This document shows, piece after piece, positions 1-8,540 of a stretch of 13,391 bases of DNA. This stretch comes from Spongospora subterranea (taxonomy: Eukaryota > Endomyxa > Phytomyxea > Plasmodiophorida > Plasmodiophoridae). Position numbers and translations under genes: made by a program. Position 1 is the first letter of the stretch; every line of letters begins with the position of its first letter. Location: contig OUQQ01000556.1 in the NCBI GenBank assembly GCA_900404475.1, positions 1 to 13,391 of the forward strand. The letters are read 5' to 3'. Below the pieces are notes generated by a model. It did not search any database and had not been told where the DNA came from. It saw only the letters and a list, made by a program, of their open reading frames with translations.

Positions 1-109
1 CTCTATATGCAGTAGCAAAAATAGATTTGAGTGTGTAATTGTGCGCGGCCTCTGTGTGTGTAATGAGTGTGTACACACTAAAATCAGGGGACTCATTATT
101 TATTTATAG

Positions 110-136
110 AGTACAGTAAGTACTTAGTACAGTACT
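110..136. repeat. Cluster of four AGTAC motifs upstream of the Rep-like ORF
   Basis: AGTAC occurs at 110, 119, 126 and 131, and the 9-mer AGTACAGTA is repeated directly at 110-118 and 126-134. Each core GTAC is palindromic. The cluster lies about 125 nt before the ATG of the Rep-like gene, beside a GT-rich stretch (about 31-86). It could be a regulatory element or simple low-complexity sequence. The repeat itself is seen directly; any function is conjecture. Confidence 0.45.
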
Positions 137-259
137 ATTCAGGTCCGCAACAAATTGCCTTGCGATTTGCGCAGTTTTTCGTAAAGCCAGACTTTGGTTC
201 AATGAAATCCGCGGAGTCTCGCAGATTTTTAAAAAATCATATTGTAATCTTGAACGAAC

Positions 260-1516
260 ATGGTACGGCCAGGAATGACTAATGTTATTACCGATGGGGT
301 GACCCCGGTTATAATGACTTTTAGGCTGACAAAACATACCACTGGAATTGTGCCAGGGACTTTGCCGGCAGTTGGATTGGCTTTAGATCATTATCGGCCT
401 CGTTTGCCGGACGGAAATCTGGATGCGCGCCTGTGGGCTATAACATTGCGACCTGAAACTGTAGCTGCAGGACCTGATGAAGCCGACGACTGGCGCTCGG
501 TGCGAGAGCAGGAATTTAGATTCGCAGATATCAACACAGAATTTCTGCTCCTAATCAGGGAAATTAACCTGAAAACAAACCGTCCTCAGATTCGCGCTTT
601 TGCTAAATTTCGAGAGCGAAAAGCGAAACAGACACTCGTGAACCAGTTTTACCCGTTCGATATTGAATCCATCATTTTACGAGCACCTTGGCCCGAAGTG
701 ATGGCCGATTTAACCAAAGACAATGTAACTTCATGGCAAATAGTTGGCGTTCCTCCCTCGCGAGCTAGAAATGATTATTCAGTCACGGAAGACGAGAAAT
801 GGCCAGCTTGGGAGAAAGCGGCAGCCGAAAACCGTTTTCATGACATTGACGAGGTGGCTTTCCTCAAGTTTTCTCACGGATTCAAGAAAATTTATGTGAA
901 CTCTCGCAAATCCATTGTGCTGCCACCCTTGGCCACTCTACAAAATATATGGATATCTGGTGACTTTGACGCGGAAGTTCTTGTGAAATCGTTCCAGAAC
1001 GATGATGTCTACAGGAAAGACACCTCTGAGAGCTGGTATGGATACAGTGGACAGCCCGTTGTCTTAATCGATGGGTTAATGCCGTCAGAATGCAAGGCAC
1101 TTGCTCGCTCTTTCCGTCTGTGGTCGGATCGAAATGCATTCCGCGCCAAGCTGGAACATGGAGACATGATGATTCGCCCCCGGCATTTGATTGTCCTTTC
1201 TAAGGCAAAGATTGAGCAATGCTTTACGGAGCGAGATGACACTCGTAGACTCAAGCGCTTGTTCAGTGCTTTCAACGCTGATGGTTTCAACGAGAGGAGC
1301 ATTGTGTCCGACGTACAGAGAAAGCTGAATTTATGGGGAAGCGTTCTAGACGGGAAAGTGCAGTTTACCGAGTGGTATATGGCTGGAGAAGTCGGATTCG
1401 ATAAAGAGACAAGGCAGAATATAATGAGAACTTGGCAGTTCACACCACCATTCATGTACCTAACCCTCGATAATCTTCCACCCAGTACCGCTATCATTAT
1501 TCGCAGTTGGCTTTAA
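260..1516 (+). CDS. Endogenous CRESS-DNA Rep-like protein with degenerate catalytic motifs
   Basis: A 418-codon ORF with no stop and no need for introns. Layout and spacing match Rep initiators of circular ssDNA viruses and related plasmids: HUH endonuclease, then SF3 helicase. Residues 57-65 (ARLWAITLR) correspond to Rep motif I. Residues 109-118 (PQIRAFAKF region) correspond to motif II, with Gln110 where the metal-binding His should be. Around 157-163 (TSWQIVG) lies motif III, with Trp159 in place of the nicking Tyr. In the helicase half, residues 229-245 fill the Walker A position but lack the GK[ST] signature. Residues 259-272 (WYGYSGQPVVLIDG) are a clear Walker B block with the second Asp replaced by Gly. 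Residues 307-321 fit motif C without its Asn, and 329-334 (RRLKRL) fits the arginine-finger region. About 50 residues precede motif I and about 80 follow the helicase. Such Reps are known as endogenous copies in many eukaryotes. Fold assignment is by pattern recognition. Loss of catalysis and co-option are inferences; an unexpressed recent relic is the alternative. The ATG at 260 is the first in this frame. Confidence 0.72.
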   Translation: MVRPGMTNVITDGVTPVIMTFRLTKHTTGIVPGTLPAVGLALDHYRPRLPDGNLDARLWAITLRPETVAAGPDEADDWRSVREQEFRFADINTEFLLLIREINLKTNRPQIRAFAKFRERKAKQTLVNQFYPFDIESIILRAPWPEVMADLTKDNVTSWQIVGVPPSRARNDYSVTEDEKWPAWEKAAAENRFHDIDEVAFLKFSHGFKKIYVNSRKSIVLPPLATLQNIWISGDFDAEVLVKSFQNDDVYRKDTSESWYGYSGQPVVLIDGLMPSECKALARSFRLWSDRNAFRAKLEHGDMMIRPRHLIVLSKAKIEQCFTERDDTRRLKRLFSAFNADGFNERSIVSDVQRKLNLWGSVLDGKVQFTEWYMAGEVGFDKETRQNIMRTWQFTPPFMYLTLDNLPPSTAIIIRSWL

Positions 1517-1599
1517 ATTCTGTTTATCAATATTGTACGTATCGTTTCCCTACAATTGCTGTGTATTACAAAAGCACGGTTATGCTTTTTACAACATTC

Positions 1600-1605
1600 A
1601 TTAAA
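1600..1605 (+). terminator. Possible poly(A) signal (ATTAAA) of the Rep-like gene
   Basis: ATTAAA, the common variant of AATAAA, lies 84 nt after the stop codon of the Rep-like ORF and before the next gene. It is a six-base match in AT-rich DNA, so it may be chance. Confidence 0.25.
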
Positions 1606-1775
1606 CATCAGGTTGATAATTATGATCTGCCACTTAAATGAAGGTTGTCAATGGAACTTCGGTTTTTGCGAAATAGTGCTAAACTCTTTAAAATGAACCG
1701 GATTGTTGCAGTGTTGTCACCTACAGTTGTTTCAACGCGCGTGCCATAGCAGACTCCCTCAACCTTCTCAATTGA

Positions 1776-3501
1776 CTTGTCCCTGAAATCTTGGCTCGAC
1801 CGTTAAGCTTTTGCCGATTAGCAGTGGTGCAGTATTCCGTCAAATTCATGGCGTTTGTGGTTGACTGGCAAAGGGCAAGACGGCCGAGCCTAATTTCCCT
1901 GCGCTTCGGCCTACCGTCTGATCACTCCCAGCTCATGGCACATTTGATGCAGTTAGATGAGGCTAATTTCTGCCGTTTAGTCAATGAAACAGGTCATGCT
2001 GTCAATACCGTTTTTGGTGTCGCCAGGTCGCCAGAACGGCAATTACTTGCATCGGCTCTGATAAACAGCTGGGAATTATCGGCTGACCTGTTTCTTATGA
2101 GCACAACTGAACGTCTTCGCAGTAAATGTCGATTATTACATGTCAGTCCCGGCACTCTGCGCTCCATTTGATATGTCAAGTTATTTCCGCTCGATTTAGA
2201 CGGATCTCTTGAACATGATAAGAGAATGAGTGTTTTTTTCATACTGCCTCTTAACAATACGCGCTCTTGCTATTATCCTTCCAAAGTTTTCATCTACAAC
2301 CGCATCGTTTAGCTTTTCCATCCATAAATAACTTTAGTTCCGCTGATGAAATAATCACTAGTTTTCGATGTTTTTCGCGATTGTTTTCATAACGTCGCAT
2401 ATATATGCTGTTGCCAAACTCTATCAATTGGTCTAGTATGAAGATTTTCTCTGCATGTGTCTATCATACATGTGCCTTTTCATCATTAACTCATAGTTAA
2501 CTGCTGCGATAAGAGTTATGTAGAGCTTCATTTAACCATTTTTTGATAAAATACCGATCTGATTGTTGTCAGGCCTGCGACCCAGCCCTTTTCCAGGCCA
2601 TTAAGCAGGCTATATCACGATGGGGAGAGGGTCCAGTTCTTCTCCAACTCGATGGCTCAGAGCCGGTGTTCGCCAAAATTCGAGCTCTCTTCATGTATTT
2701 AGATGGTTTGTGACTCAAATTAATCAATCATGTGATTCATGTGTCGTTTCTAGTTGTCGTTGATCTTTCGGCAATGAATGTATTTCGCAGATTTGTTGTT
2801 ATTTTGATTTCCCATCTGCTTAAGAGTTCGGTCGTTGTTAGCAGGCGCATTTCTAACTGTTGTTTTTGTTGTGACATATCTGGGAAGTTTTTCTGTCCAG
2901 TTTTCACTTTTGTGTTGTTCGCGTAACTATTCTAATCAGGATTTTTCAACGCTCCGATTACTGAATTTAACTTTGAGTTCTGACATGCATATAAACTTTT
3001 GACTTCACCCGCTTTTTATCTGGAGCATGTCTATGGTGGCTTCCTCTGTCAAAAATTGCTTTGATACAACAACCCCAATGTTGTTTTTGTGCAAAGCGTA
3101 AAAACCCAACGGTGTTTTGTATATAATTTGTCGGTGAGTCCTGTGTCTCAGGTGTATTTCAAGTTCGTCAGCCAACCGAATCTAGACTGGTCGTTTTGTT
3201 ATCGGAACAGATTACAGTTGATTCCTGGAAGAAATATCTTTCGGCAGCGTTTGAACAACCGCTAGATGACGAAATGGTAATAGACGAATCAACCCCAGCT
3301 GAAACTTTTGCGTCATCGCAGATAACGCCAAGTCTTGCCTCCAATCAATGGACGCCATATCCGCTGTCGCCGAAATCGCCGATGATGTCGCCAACTAAAC
3401 CTGACGGCGTCTCGTTTCTCGCGAACAACCTCGTCGAAAAACCGATGTTTCAACATCAAAGCGCAAGATCTCCCAGCAATTCACCCAACCAAGGATATTG
3501 A
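1776..3501 (+). CDS. Spliced gene with S/T-P-rich tail; possible Rad9-like clamp subunit
   Basis: Two downstream exons are well supported. Exon 2573-2705 (after TTGTTGTCAG, before GTTTGT) joins exon 3152-3501 (after CTGTGTCTCAG) in matching phase 1, giving 44 + 1 + 115 residues and a TGA stop. An upstream open segment from 1776 probably holds coding sequence to about 2121 or 2141. A GTCAGT donor at 2142 would join 2573 in phase 0, but a further exon may lie between. The first exon and start are unresolved; an ATG at 1651 is a candidate. The tail has proline-directed sites at the TPYPLSPKSPMMSPTKPD block (about 3352-3405), as in phosphorylated tails. In the upstream segment, the stretch ending SADLFLMSTTERLRSK has the hydrophobic/charged pattern of Rad9 (9-1-1 DNA-damage clamp) just before its interdomain linker. 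GPVLLQLDGSEPVF in exon 2 recalls the Rad9 strand preceding the tail. The similarity is weak and by eye; an unrelated protein is quite possible. The 2142-2572 stretch shows no convincing exon. Confidence 0.5.
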
Positions 3502-3673
3502 TTGATATTCGCACTCTTTAAATGATATCTCTTTTTATCACATATTTTCTCTACCGTCGCTTTCACTAAGAGTATTCGACTTTTTGCAGGTCTTTCGAAG
3601 GAATCGAAGGTACAACTTGGTCTTCTAACTCTAAAATAGATGCGACTTGTGACCAAAATTCCATTTTCTTGGG

Positions 3674-3679
3674 TTTATT
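3674..3679 (-). terminator. Poly(A) signal (AATAAA) of the acylated-protein gene
   Basis: The minus strand reads AATAAA here, about 10 nt after the TAG stop of the gene at 3689-4234. The short distance supports the ORF being a complete gene with a compact 3' end. Confidence 0.5.
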
Positions 3680-3688
3680 GAACTTCGG

Positions 3689-4234
3689 CTATGCAAATCC
3701 TGATGGAACTGGGCTCCTGAATTGACCGCGCGGCATTAGACAGCCCTCCTTTTCCAGATAGCTTTCTGGTTTTGAATGACCCGGTTCGAACGCAATCGGA
3801 CGGTCACCACCGGCAGCAGCTGCAATACTTTCTGCTACAATCCCAGGGCCGCCGACCTTAACTTCATTATTAAAAATACCGTCCGTGGCGTTGTCTGTTA
3901 TTGGCTCAACGATTACGCTGGCGCTGGACGTAACGTCATCTGGTCTGGGCGATATATCAGTGGCTAAAGTCCTGGCATTGGTAGTGGAACCATCAACAGC
4001 GTCGTTGTTGCCTGCTACGGAAACGACCAAAGGCTTCCCCCTTAGATTGGTTGTGAGAGATCCCTCTGGCACAGTTACCATATCTTCCACTGATTGTTCT
4101 GTGTTCACTTGCTGGCCGCCTGAACCAGCATTTGCGTTCGCCATGATATCTCGCATTGAAGGCCCCTCCAAGGGTTGTTTGCTATCATGCGGCGAATCTG
4201 AGGGCATGCAATTCTTGGTAGAACACGCTCCCAT
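3689..4234 (-). CDS. Small disordered protein with N-myristoylation/palmitoylation signal
   Basis: A single-exon ORF of 181 residues starting MGACSTKNC. Gly2 with a small residue at position 6 fits the N-myristoyltransferase consensus. Cys4 (and perhaps Cys9) sits where palmitoyltransferases act on myristoylated proteins, so the product is probably anchored to the cytosolic face of a membrane. The rest is rich in Ser, Thr, Pro, Gly, Ala, Asp and Glu with no hydrophobic segment, which suggests disorder. An Ala-rich run (AESIAAAAGG) lies near residue 140. The ATG at 4234 has a good context (ACATGGG). I do not recognise a family. It converges on the upstream plus-strand gene, 187 nt apart, and is divergent from the ZIP gene. 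A six-residue acylation signal can arise by chance, but its place exactly at the ATG of a long open frame with a nearby AATAAA makes a real gene likely. Confidence 0.62.
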   Translation of the reverse strand: MGACSTKNCMPSDSPHDSKQPLEGPSMRDIMANANAGSGGQQVNTEQSVEDMVTVPEGSLTTNLRGKPLVVSVAGNNDAVDGSTTNARTLATDISPRPDDVTSSASVIVEPITDNATDGIFNNEVKVGGPGIVAESIAAAAGGDRPIAFEPGHSKPESYLEKEGCLMPRGQFRSPVPSGFA

Positions 4235-5381
4235 GTTAGTGTTCAGCTATGACTATGCTTTATCGGCCGTTCTGTTTTAAAGCTGCGCGGCAATTCAATA
4301 AAATATAAATATGCCGGCATCGCGGAATTTCTTACTAGGTCATTACGAGCTGATTGACCTATCTCTTTGACCGATAGAGATTATTCTGCATCGAAGCTCG
4401 AAAAACCAGTACGCAACGATTGTATCAAGGTTCTGTCAACAACAAAAATATCAACATCGTTAAACTCAGTACCCATCACGACTATCGAAGCACCGATATA
4501 CAGTATGTAAATACAGGTAAATACCACGTCTGGAAGGCGCCTCGTCAAAAACCAACTCTATGACTCGGTGGCAAGTGTATATTGCTAAGTGGTTAATAAA
4601 GTCTTCTTTAAAAGAATAAACAGTGTTTCAAACATTCACATCTCCTTGATTGGGAAACGCACGAATCACCTCTCCTAACGCACCTGTCGTTATTATCCGG
4701 TGAAAGAGGTGTTTCTAATCTTACTCTTCGGTCTAGTGTACTTAAGAGCACTTTTTTCTTTACAATGAAAACGTTAATTTGTGTTTTTATATGTTGCAAA
4801 TTGTGCAGAATTGTAATTTTCCGCTTCCCTCAGTTTCGATGTTAAGATCTCATAAAAAATGGCCTCAGTACCATAAACTGGGTCATTAAGTTAGGCTCCA
4901 CGATCATCACCCATTTGCTTTCCCTTGATTCAGCCAATATTACCATCCAACATGTACCGTAATGCTCAATGATTGATTTTGCTGACTCGATCCGTTCGAT
5001 TGAAACATGCTGTTTGTGTGATTTGACAATTGATCATTCAGCGCGTATTGAGCTTTCGATATACATCCATAATATCTATTCAAAATATCTGAGATTTTCG
5101 GTTGCATAGTAACATGTGTAGAACGCCATTGGCTGCCGTATCATTTTGCTTCAAAAATCAAGTCATGTGTGGCCAAGGCAGAGCCCTACATCATGATCAT
5201 GCGTCCTCAATGGTTCCGTACGTGCTCCGTCCATCATATTGATGGCCCATCTTAACTTTGTTTAGGCCAGATGGGCGATCAATTAGAATACTAGACAAGT
5301 TATATTCTCACCATTTACCATGCAAATTCTTTATTTCTTCTGTACAGGGATAAACTTTTGAATCAGCCTCAACGTGAGGAC
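4235..5381. other. Intergenic region with no recognisable gene
   Basis: About 1.15 kb between two divergent genes, so it should contain both promoters. I see no conserved exon, tRNA-like fold or long repeat. A short open exon-like stretch begins at 5348 after TTCTGTACAG and runs in frame into the ATG at 5382, so part of the 5' end of the ZIP gene may start here. The small minus-strand open frame at 4608-4799 has no family signal. Confidence 0.5.
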
Positions 5382-7164
5382 ATGACTTTACCCAGGTGCG
5401 ATTGCAGCGAAATATTGGCCTATACATACCATGGCATTTTGTATTCGCCATTTTCATATCTTACAAATTAACCCAATGATGACTTTTTGACAAATGAGTT
5501 TATCTTAACGTTTACTAGATAATCAACGTTCTTATAACTATGGCAAGTTGCTGAATTTGTAAACTGTTGCTGCAGAAAAACCCGAATCGGCAACTCGTCA
5601 CTGCCGTCGATTGCGATTGTTGTAACGATGATGAGCGTTTCGATAGCGTCAGCCGTGGCGATCCAGCTCATTTTACCGGACGTGATGTCATATTGGCGTC
5701 GTATGCCTATAGCTTTTTCGGTTCTGGTGTACACGATGACCGGGGCTTTGGCCTCGGGTCTCGGTTGCTTGCCGCTTCTTCTGTTTCCCGCCATGACATC
5801 TGGCGCTTATGGCGTTACTGGCGCGGTAACCACTGGTGCCATGTCCATTGCCAGCGTCGGTAAGCTGCAATGTCCCCATCGGCCTTCATCCCGTTGATAT
5901 TCACTTTGACTGATCATGTTTTGTTCAATTATCGATAAAATTATGATTCATTGGAAACTTATTCGGATTTCGTTCTCCGAATTTCAGCTCAATACTCGTG
6001 ATTGATTGCTATGTTTCACCTTTCAGATATGTTTATTGAAGGATTGCAGTGCAACGTAGGCTGGGCATCTGTCTTGTGTGTAGCTGGCGTCCTGATTGGA
6101 ATGGCTACCGTCGCTGCTCTGAATGCCATCCTTCACCTGTCCGTTGGTATAAGACTGCACTTGACATTGTGGGTTCAATTTGTGATGCCATCTTGTTTGG
6201 CAGTGGATTTGCAAGGTGCTGATAGGCGTCGCATCCTGCTTGTTTTATCGGTAATGACTCTACATTCGGTTGCCGAAGGTATAATGTTTGTCATAAATGT
6301 TGCCTTTCAGTTACTGTTTGCAGCTATCAAGTTTCTGTCATTTTGACATGCTGCTTAGTGTCCCTTGTAACAATCGGCAGTTTGAGATGCCCCACAGGAA
6401 TTTGTTTACAGTATGTTTTATTTTTTTATTGGGTGTTACTTTTCTACCTTCCTTCTCCTTGACCTATTTTGTTGTGTCGCAAAACTGATTCTGATTCTCC
6501 ACGTCGTTACTTTTAATGTCACAGGTATGGGGATTGGGGTATCTTTTTCAGACCAGGCAGCAGCTGGCCTGGGCCGTTTTATTGCTATCGCTATCGGTCT
6601 GCACAATATAGCTGAAGGGAGCATCATTGGCCTGATCATGGTGTCTCGCGGCACAACGCCTGCTCGAGCAATATTCTACGCCATTCTGTCATCCATGCCT
6701 CAGCCCCTCGTTGCCCTACCATCCTTTCTTCTCGTGCAGGACCTTTCAGGTAGATATAAACCCCATTCAATTGGTAAAGTCTCGAATATCTCTTGAGTTG
6801 CAATGTTATTCTCTTCGAATCGTTTAGTTGTGGTTAAAGAATCGAGGTAGTTTTGAATTTCGACAAGTGACCTTGTCGAACGGGATTCGGAAATCCGAGT
6901 TCAAGTTTTTGGCTTTTCATGCTTACTCCTCTGGAGATCCAAGGTTTTTGGTTTTTGATTAGGTTTTGTATGTTATCAGTCCTCCTACCATTGGGTTTGG
7001 GTGTCGCAGCTGGTGCTATGGCGTTTCTAACCGTCACCGAGGTTGGCCCTGAAGCCAGGTCGCGAATGGGTTCAGGCCCACAGTTCACGGCCATGGTGCT
7101 GTCCAGTGCTGCGTTAATGGGGTCATTACGATGGGTGATTGCCGCCATCGATCAACACTTATAA
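5382..7164 (+). CDS. ZIP-family (SLC39-like) divalent metal transporter, six exons
   Basis: ZIP proteins move Zn2+, Fe2+ or Mn2+ into the cytosol across plasma or organelle membranes. My exons are 5382-5395, 5576-5859, 6027-6146, 6204-6278, 6525-6749 and 6980-7164; all junctions are GT..AG and phase-compatible, giving 300 residues. Hydrophobic segments lie near residues 12-38, 48-76, 81-98, 110-135, 150-163, 183-203, 210-232, 241-259 and 275-295. Metal-site helices are visible: TLHSVAEG (His160, Glu164) and GLHNIAEG (His191, Asn192, Glu195), followed by SSMPQPLVALPSF and, on a later helix, Glu260. The GADRRR..VMTLHS and GMGIGVSF blocks match the plant/algal/protist ZIP branch typified by Arabidopsis At3g08650 (recalled, not searched). 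The canonical HNxPEG has Ala194 instead of Pro. Exon 3 runs open through a 57-nt intron. The start is the least certain part: ATG 5382 keeps the first hydrophobic segment whole, whereas ATG 5628 would cut into it. AATAAA follows at 7210. Confidence 0.88.
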
Positions 7165-7209
7165 CTGATCGATATTGCCTATTCTCTCACCTTAATTCCG
7201 ACTACTGAT

Positions 7210-7215
7210 AATAAA
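7210..7215 (+). terminator. Poly(A) signal (AATAAA) of the ZIP gene
   Basis: AATAAA 46 nt after the TAA stop of the ZIP gene, the usual distance for a cleavage and polyadenylation signal. Confidence 0.55.
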
Positions 7216-7231
7216 CACAACAACTTGTGTA

Positions 7232-7571
7232 TTATGCCGTTGTTGAATCATATCTATCTAGTGTCGCATTCAAATTGGAAACCATTGTTGGAAAATAGAG
7301 GGAATTTTGATAATTTCTCCTTACAAGGTATCCATCATAGTCACCTGGCGTAATAGCGCCTGAAGTTTTGGTCTTCTCATCGCGTTTCCGCTCATGCATC
7401 TCCCAATCTGTTCCACTGATCGGCAAGTTGAAATTCAACAATGGAAACAAGTGACCTAATGAGAATGTCGGTATTATGAATGTGTTCAACTTGGTAAGGA
7501 AAAAGGGGCGGAAACATACCTGGCGCTTTCTCAAATTCATTGTCGGGTTCATCCTTGGGCGTTTTTTGGCA
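7232..7571 (-). CDS. Unrecognised charged protein, one or two exons, partial
   Basis: On the minus strand an open stretch 7571-7520 (encoding PKDEPDNEFEKAP) ends at a GTATGT donor. An acceptor CAG before 7407 restores the frame into DWEMHERKRDEKTKTSGAIT followed by PGDYDGYL. Both junctions are phase 1. The second exon then either ends at 7325 (CTT, then GTAAGG, a good donor) or reads on to a stop at 7232. The product is strongly charged with an acidic first part and a basic middle, and has no membrane segment. I do not recognise the family. No start codon is visible: TGA lies immediately upstream at 7574-7572 and the retrotransposon begins close by, so the 5' end may have been displaced or disrupted. 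Composition and matched splice phases argue for real coding sequence, but this remains a guess. Confidence 0.35.
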
Positions 7572-7639
7572 TCAAAGGGTCTTAGGATCCATTTGCTTCT
7601 GCTGCTTTGGTTACTACCAGACCATGAAAAATAATGGTC

Positions 7640-8240
7640 GGGAGATCTTCAAGCAAACCTGTTTGCCGCTGATATTACTGTCGCCATTTTGGCTTAAGAC
7701 CTCCCGAAACTGGAAGGCAAAACCCATATTTCTCATCCCAGGCAGCCATGTTCCAGAAAGTGAAATTCGCGGCAAAGGAGCACAGGACGGTCGGCCTGTG
7801 TGGAAACACTTGAAGACCATGTATGGGAAAAACATCATCTCGTTGGCCACAGGTTATATTCAAACAAGAGGTTTATGGCCGTGTGTCCAACCATGTGGCT
7901 GAATTTTGGCAAGGAAAACGCCAGATAGCGCAGCAATTGACAACTACTGACTTTCCACTAAGCTTACAGACCAGATTGCAACGATATTGCATTGTACGGG
8001 TTCTGAAGTCATGGCTATCGCTGAGCCTTTAGAGCAGCGAATCAGGACTTTGTTGATTATTGAGTTGGAAACACGGCTGATTGGAGCGTTTGCCGACTGC
8101 CAGGTACCAGGACGTAGGGAATCGAGTGGGCGCGAGCTGTCACTACAGTATGTGAAAATTGTAGCAAGATGGGCCATATCAGTGCGTCCTGTTGGGCCAA
8201 ATCCCGACAATTTGCCGGCGAAATTTCGTTCGCGTTAAGG
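7640..8240 (+). pseudogene. Copia gag remnant with CCHC zinc knuckle
   Basis: Frame-shifted gag. RPVWKHLKTMYGK (about 7794-7830) resembles the helix preceding the gag core. In another frame, FKQEVYG..SNHVAEF...KRQIAQQLTTTDFPLS (about 7858-7960) fits the central copia gag block. The nucleocapsid knuckle is intact at 8151-8192: CENCSKMGHISASC, spaced C-x2-C-x4-H-x4-C, which binds zinc and packages RNA in active elements. It is read in a different frame from the flanking gag pieces. Confidence 0.8.
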
Positions 8241-8269
8241 AAATACACAATCCGCGGCTGGGGCCGAAT

Positions 8270-8540
8270 CTAAATACAATGAGACGGCTGTTAACGGGTG
8301 CCGAGTCAAGGCAGATTTCTGATTTTGAGGCGACGAGTAGTATGATGGGACAACGGCACTGATTTTCTAGTGTCCATCCAGTCCGGGTAGAAGACAATCG
8401 ATTTGTCGTTCCTACTGGAAAAGGGATTGTGAAGGTCAAAGTTCTCCTGCCAGAAGGGGATGATCGAGTGGAGGAAATCGAATCACTGCATGTACCAGCA
8501 TGCGGTTTGACCAATCTGATTTCCTTTAGCAAATCAATCA
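8270..8540 (+). pseudogene. Copia protease remnant and pre-integrase block
   Basis: At 8287-8301 the sequence reads AVNGC, at the expected place of the aspartic protease D-S/T-G motif with the Asp replaced by Asn; two stops follow at once. From about 8390 to 8535 the downstream block is well kept: VVPTGKGIVKVKVLLPEG, then LHVPACGLTNLISFSK, the conserved strands just before the GAG-pre-integrase domain of copia polyproteins. Frame and family follow from this block; loss of protease activity is seen directly. Confidence 0.75.

Noticed and set aside
1009..1497. 162-codon minus-strand open frame opposite the Rep-like gene
   Set aside because: It lies fully inside the plus-strand ORF, has no family pattern, and is best explained as a shadow of it.
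2732..2926. 64-codon hydrophobic open frame
   Set aside because: It falls within the intron between the 2573-2705 and 3152-3501 exons; T-rich intron sequence naturally reads as Phe, Val and Leu.
3885..4280. 131-codon plus-strand frame opposite the acylated-protein gene
   Set aside because: The minus-strand frame has a good start context, a plausible N-terminal signal and a nearby AATAAA; the plus frame has none of these.
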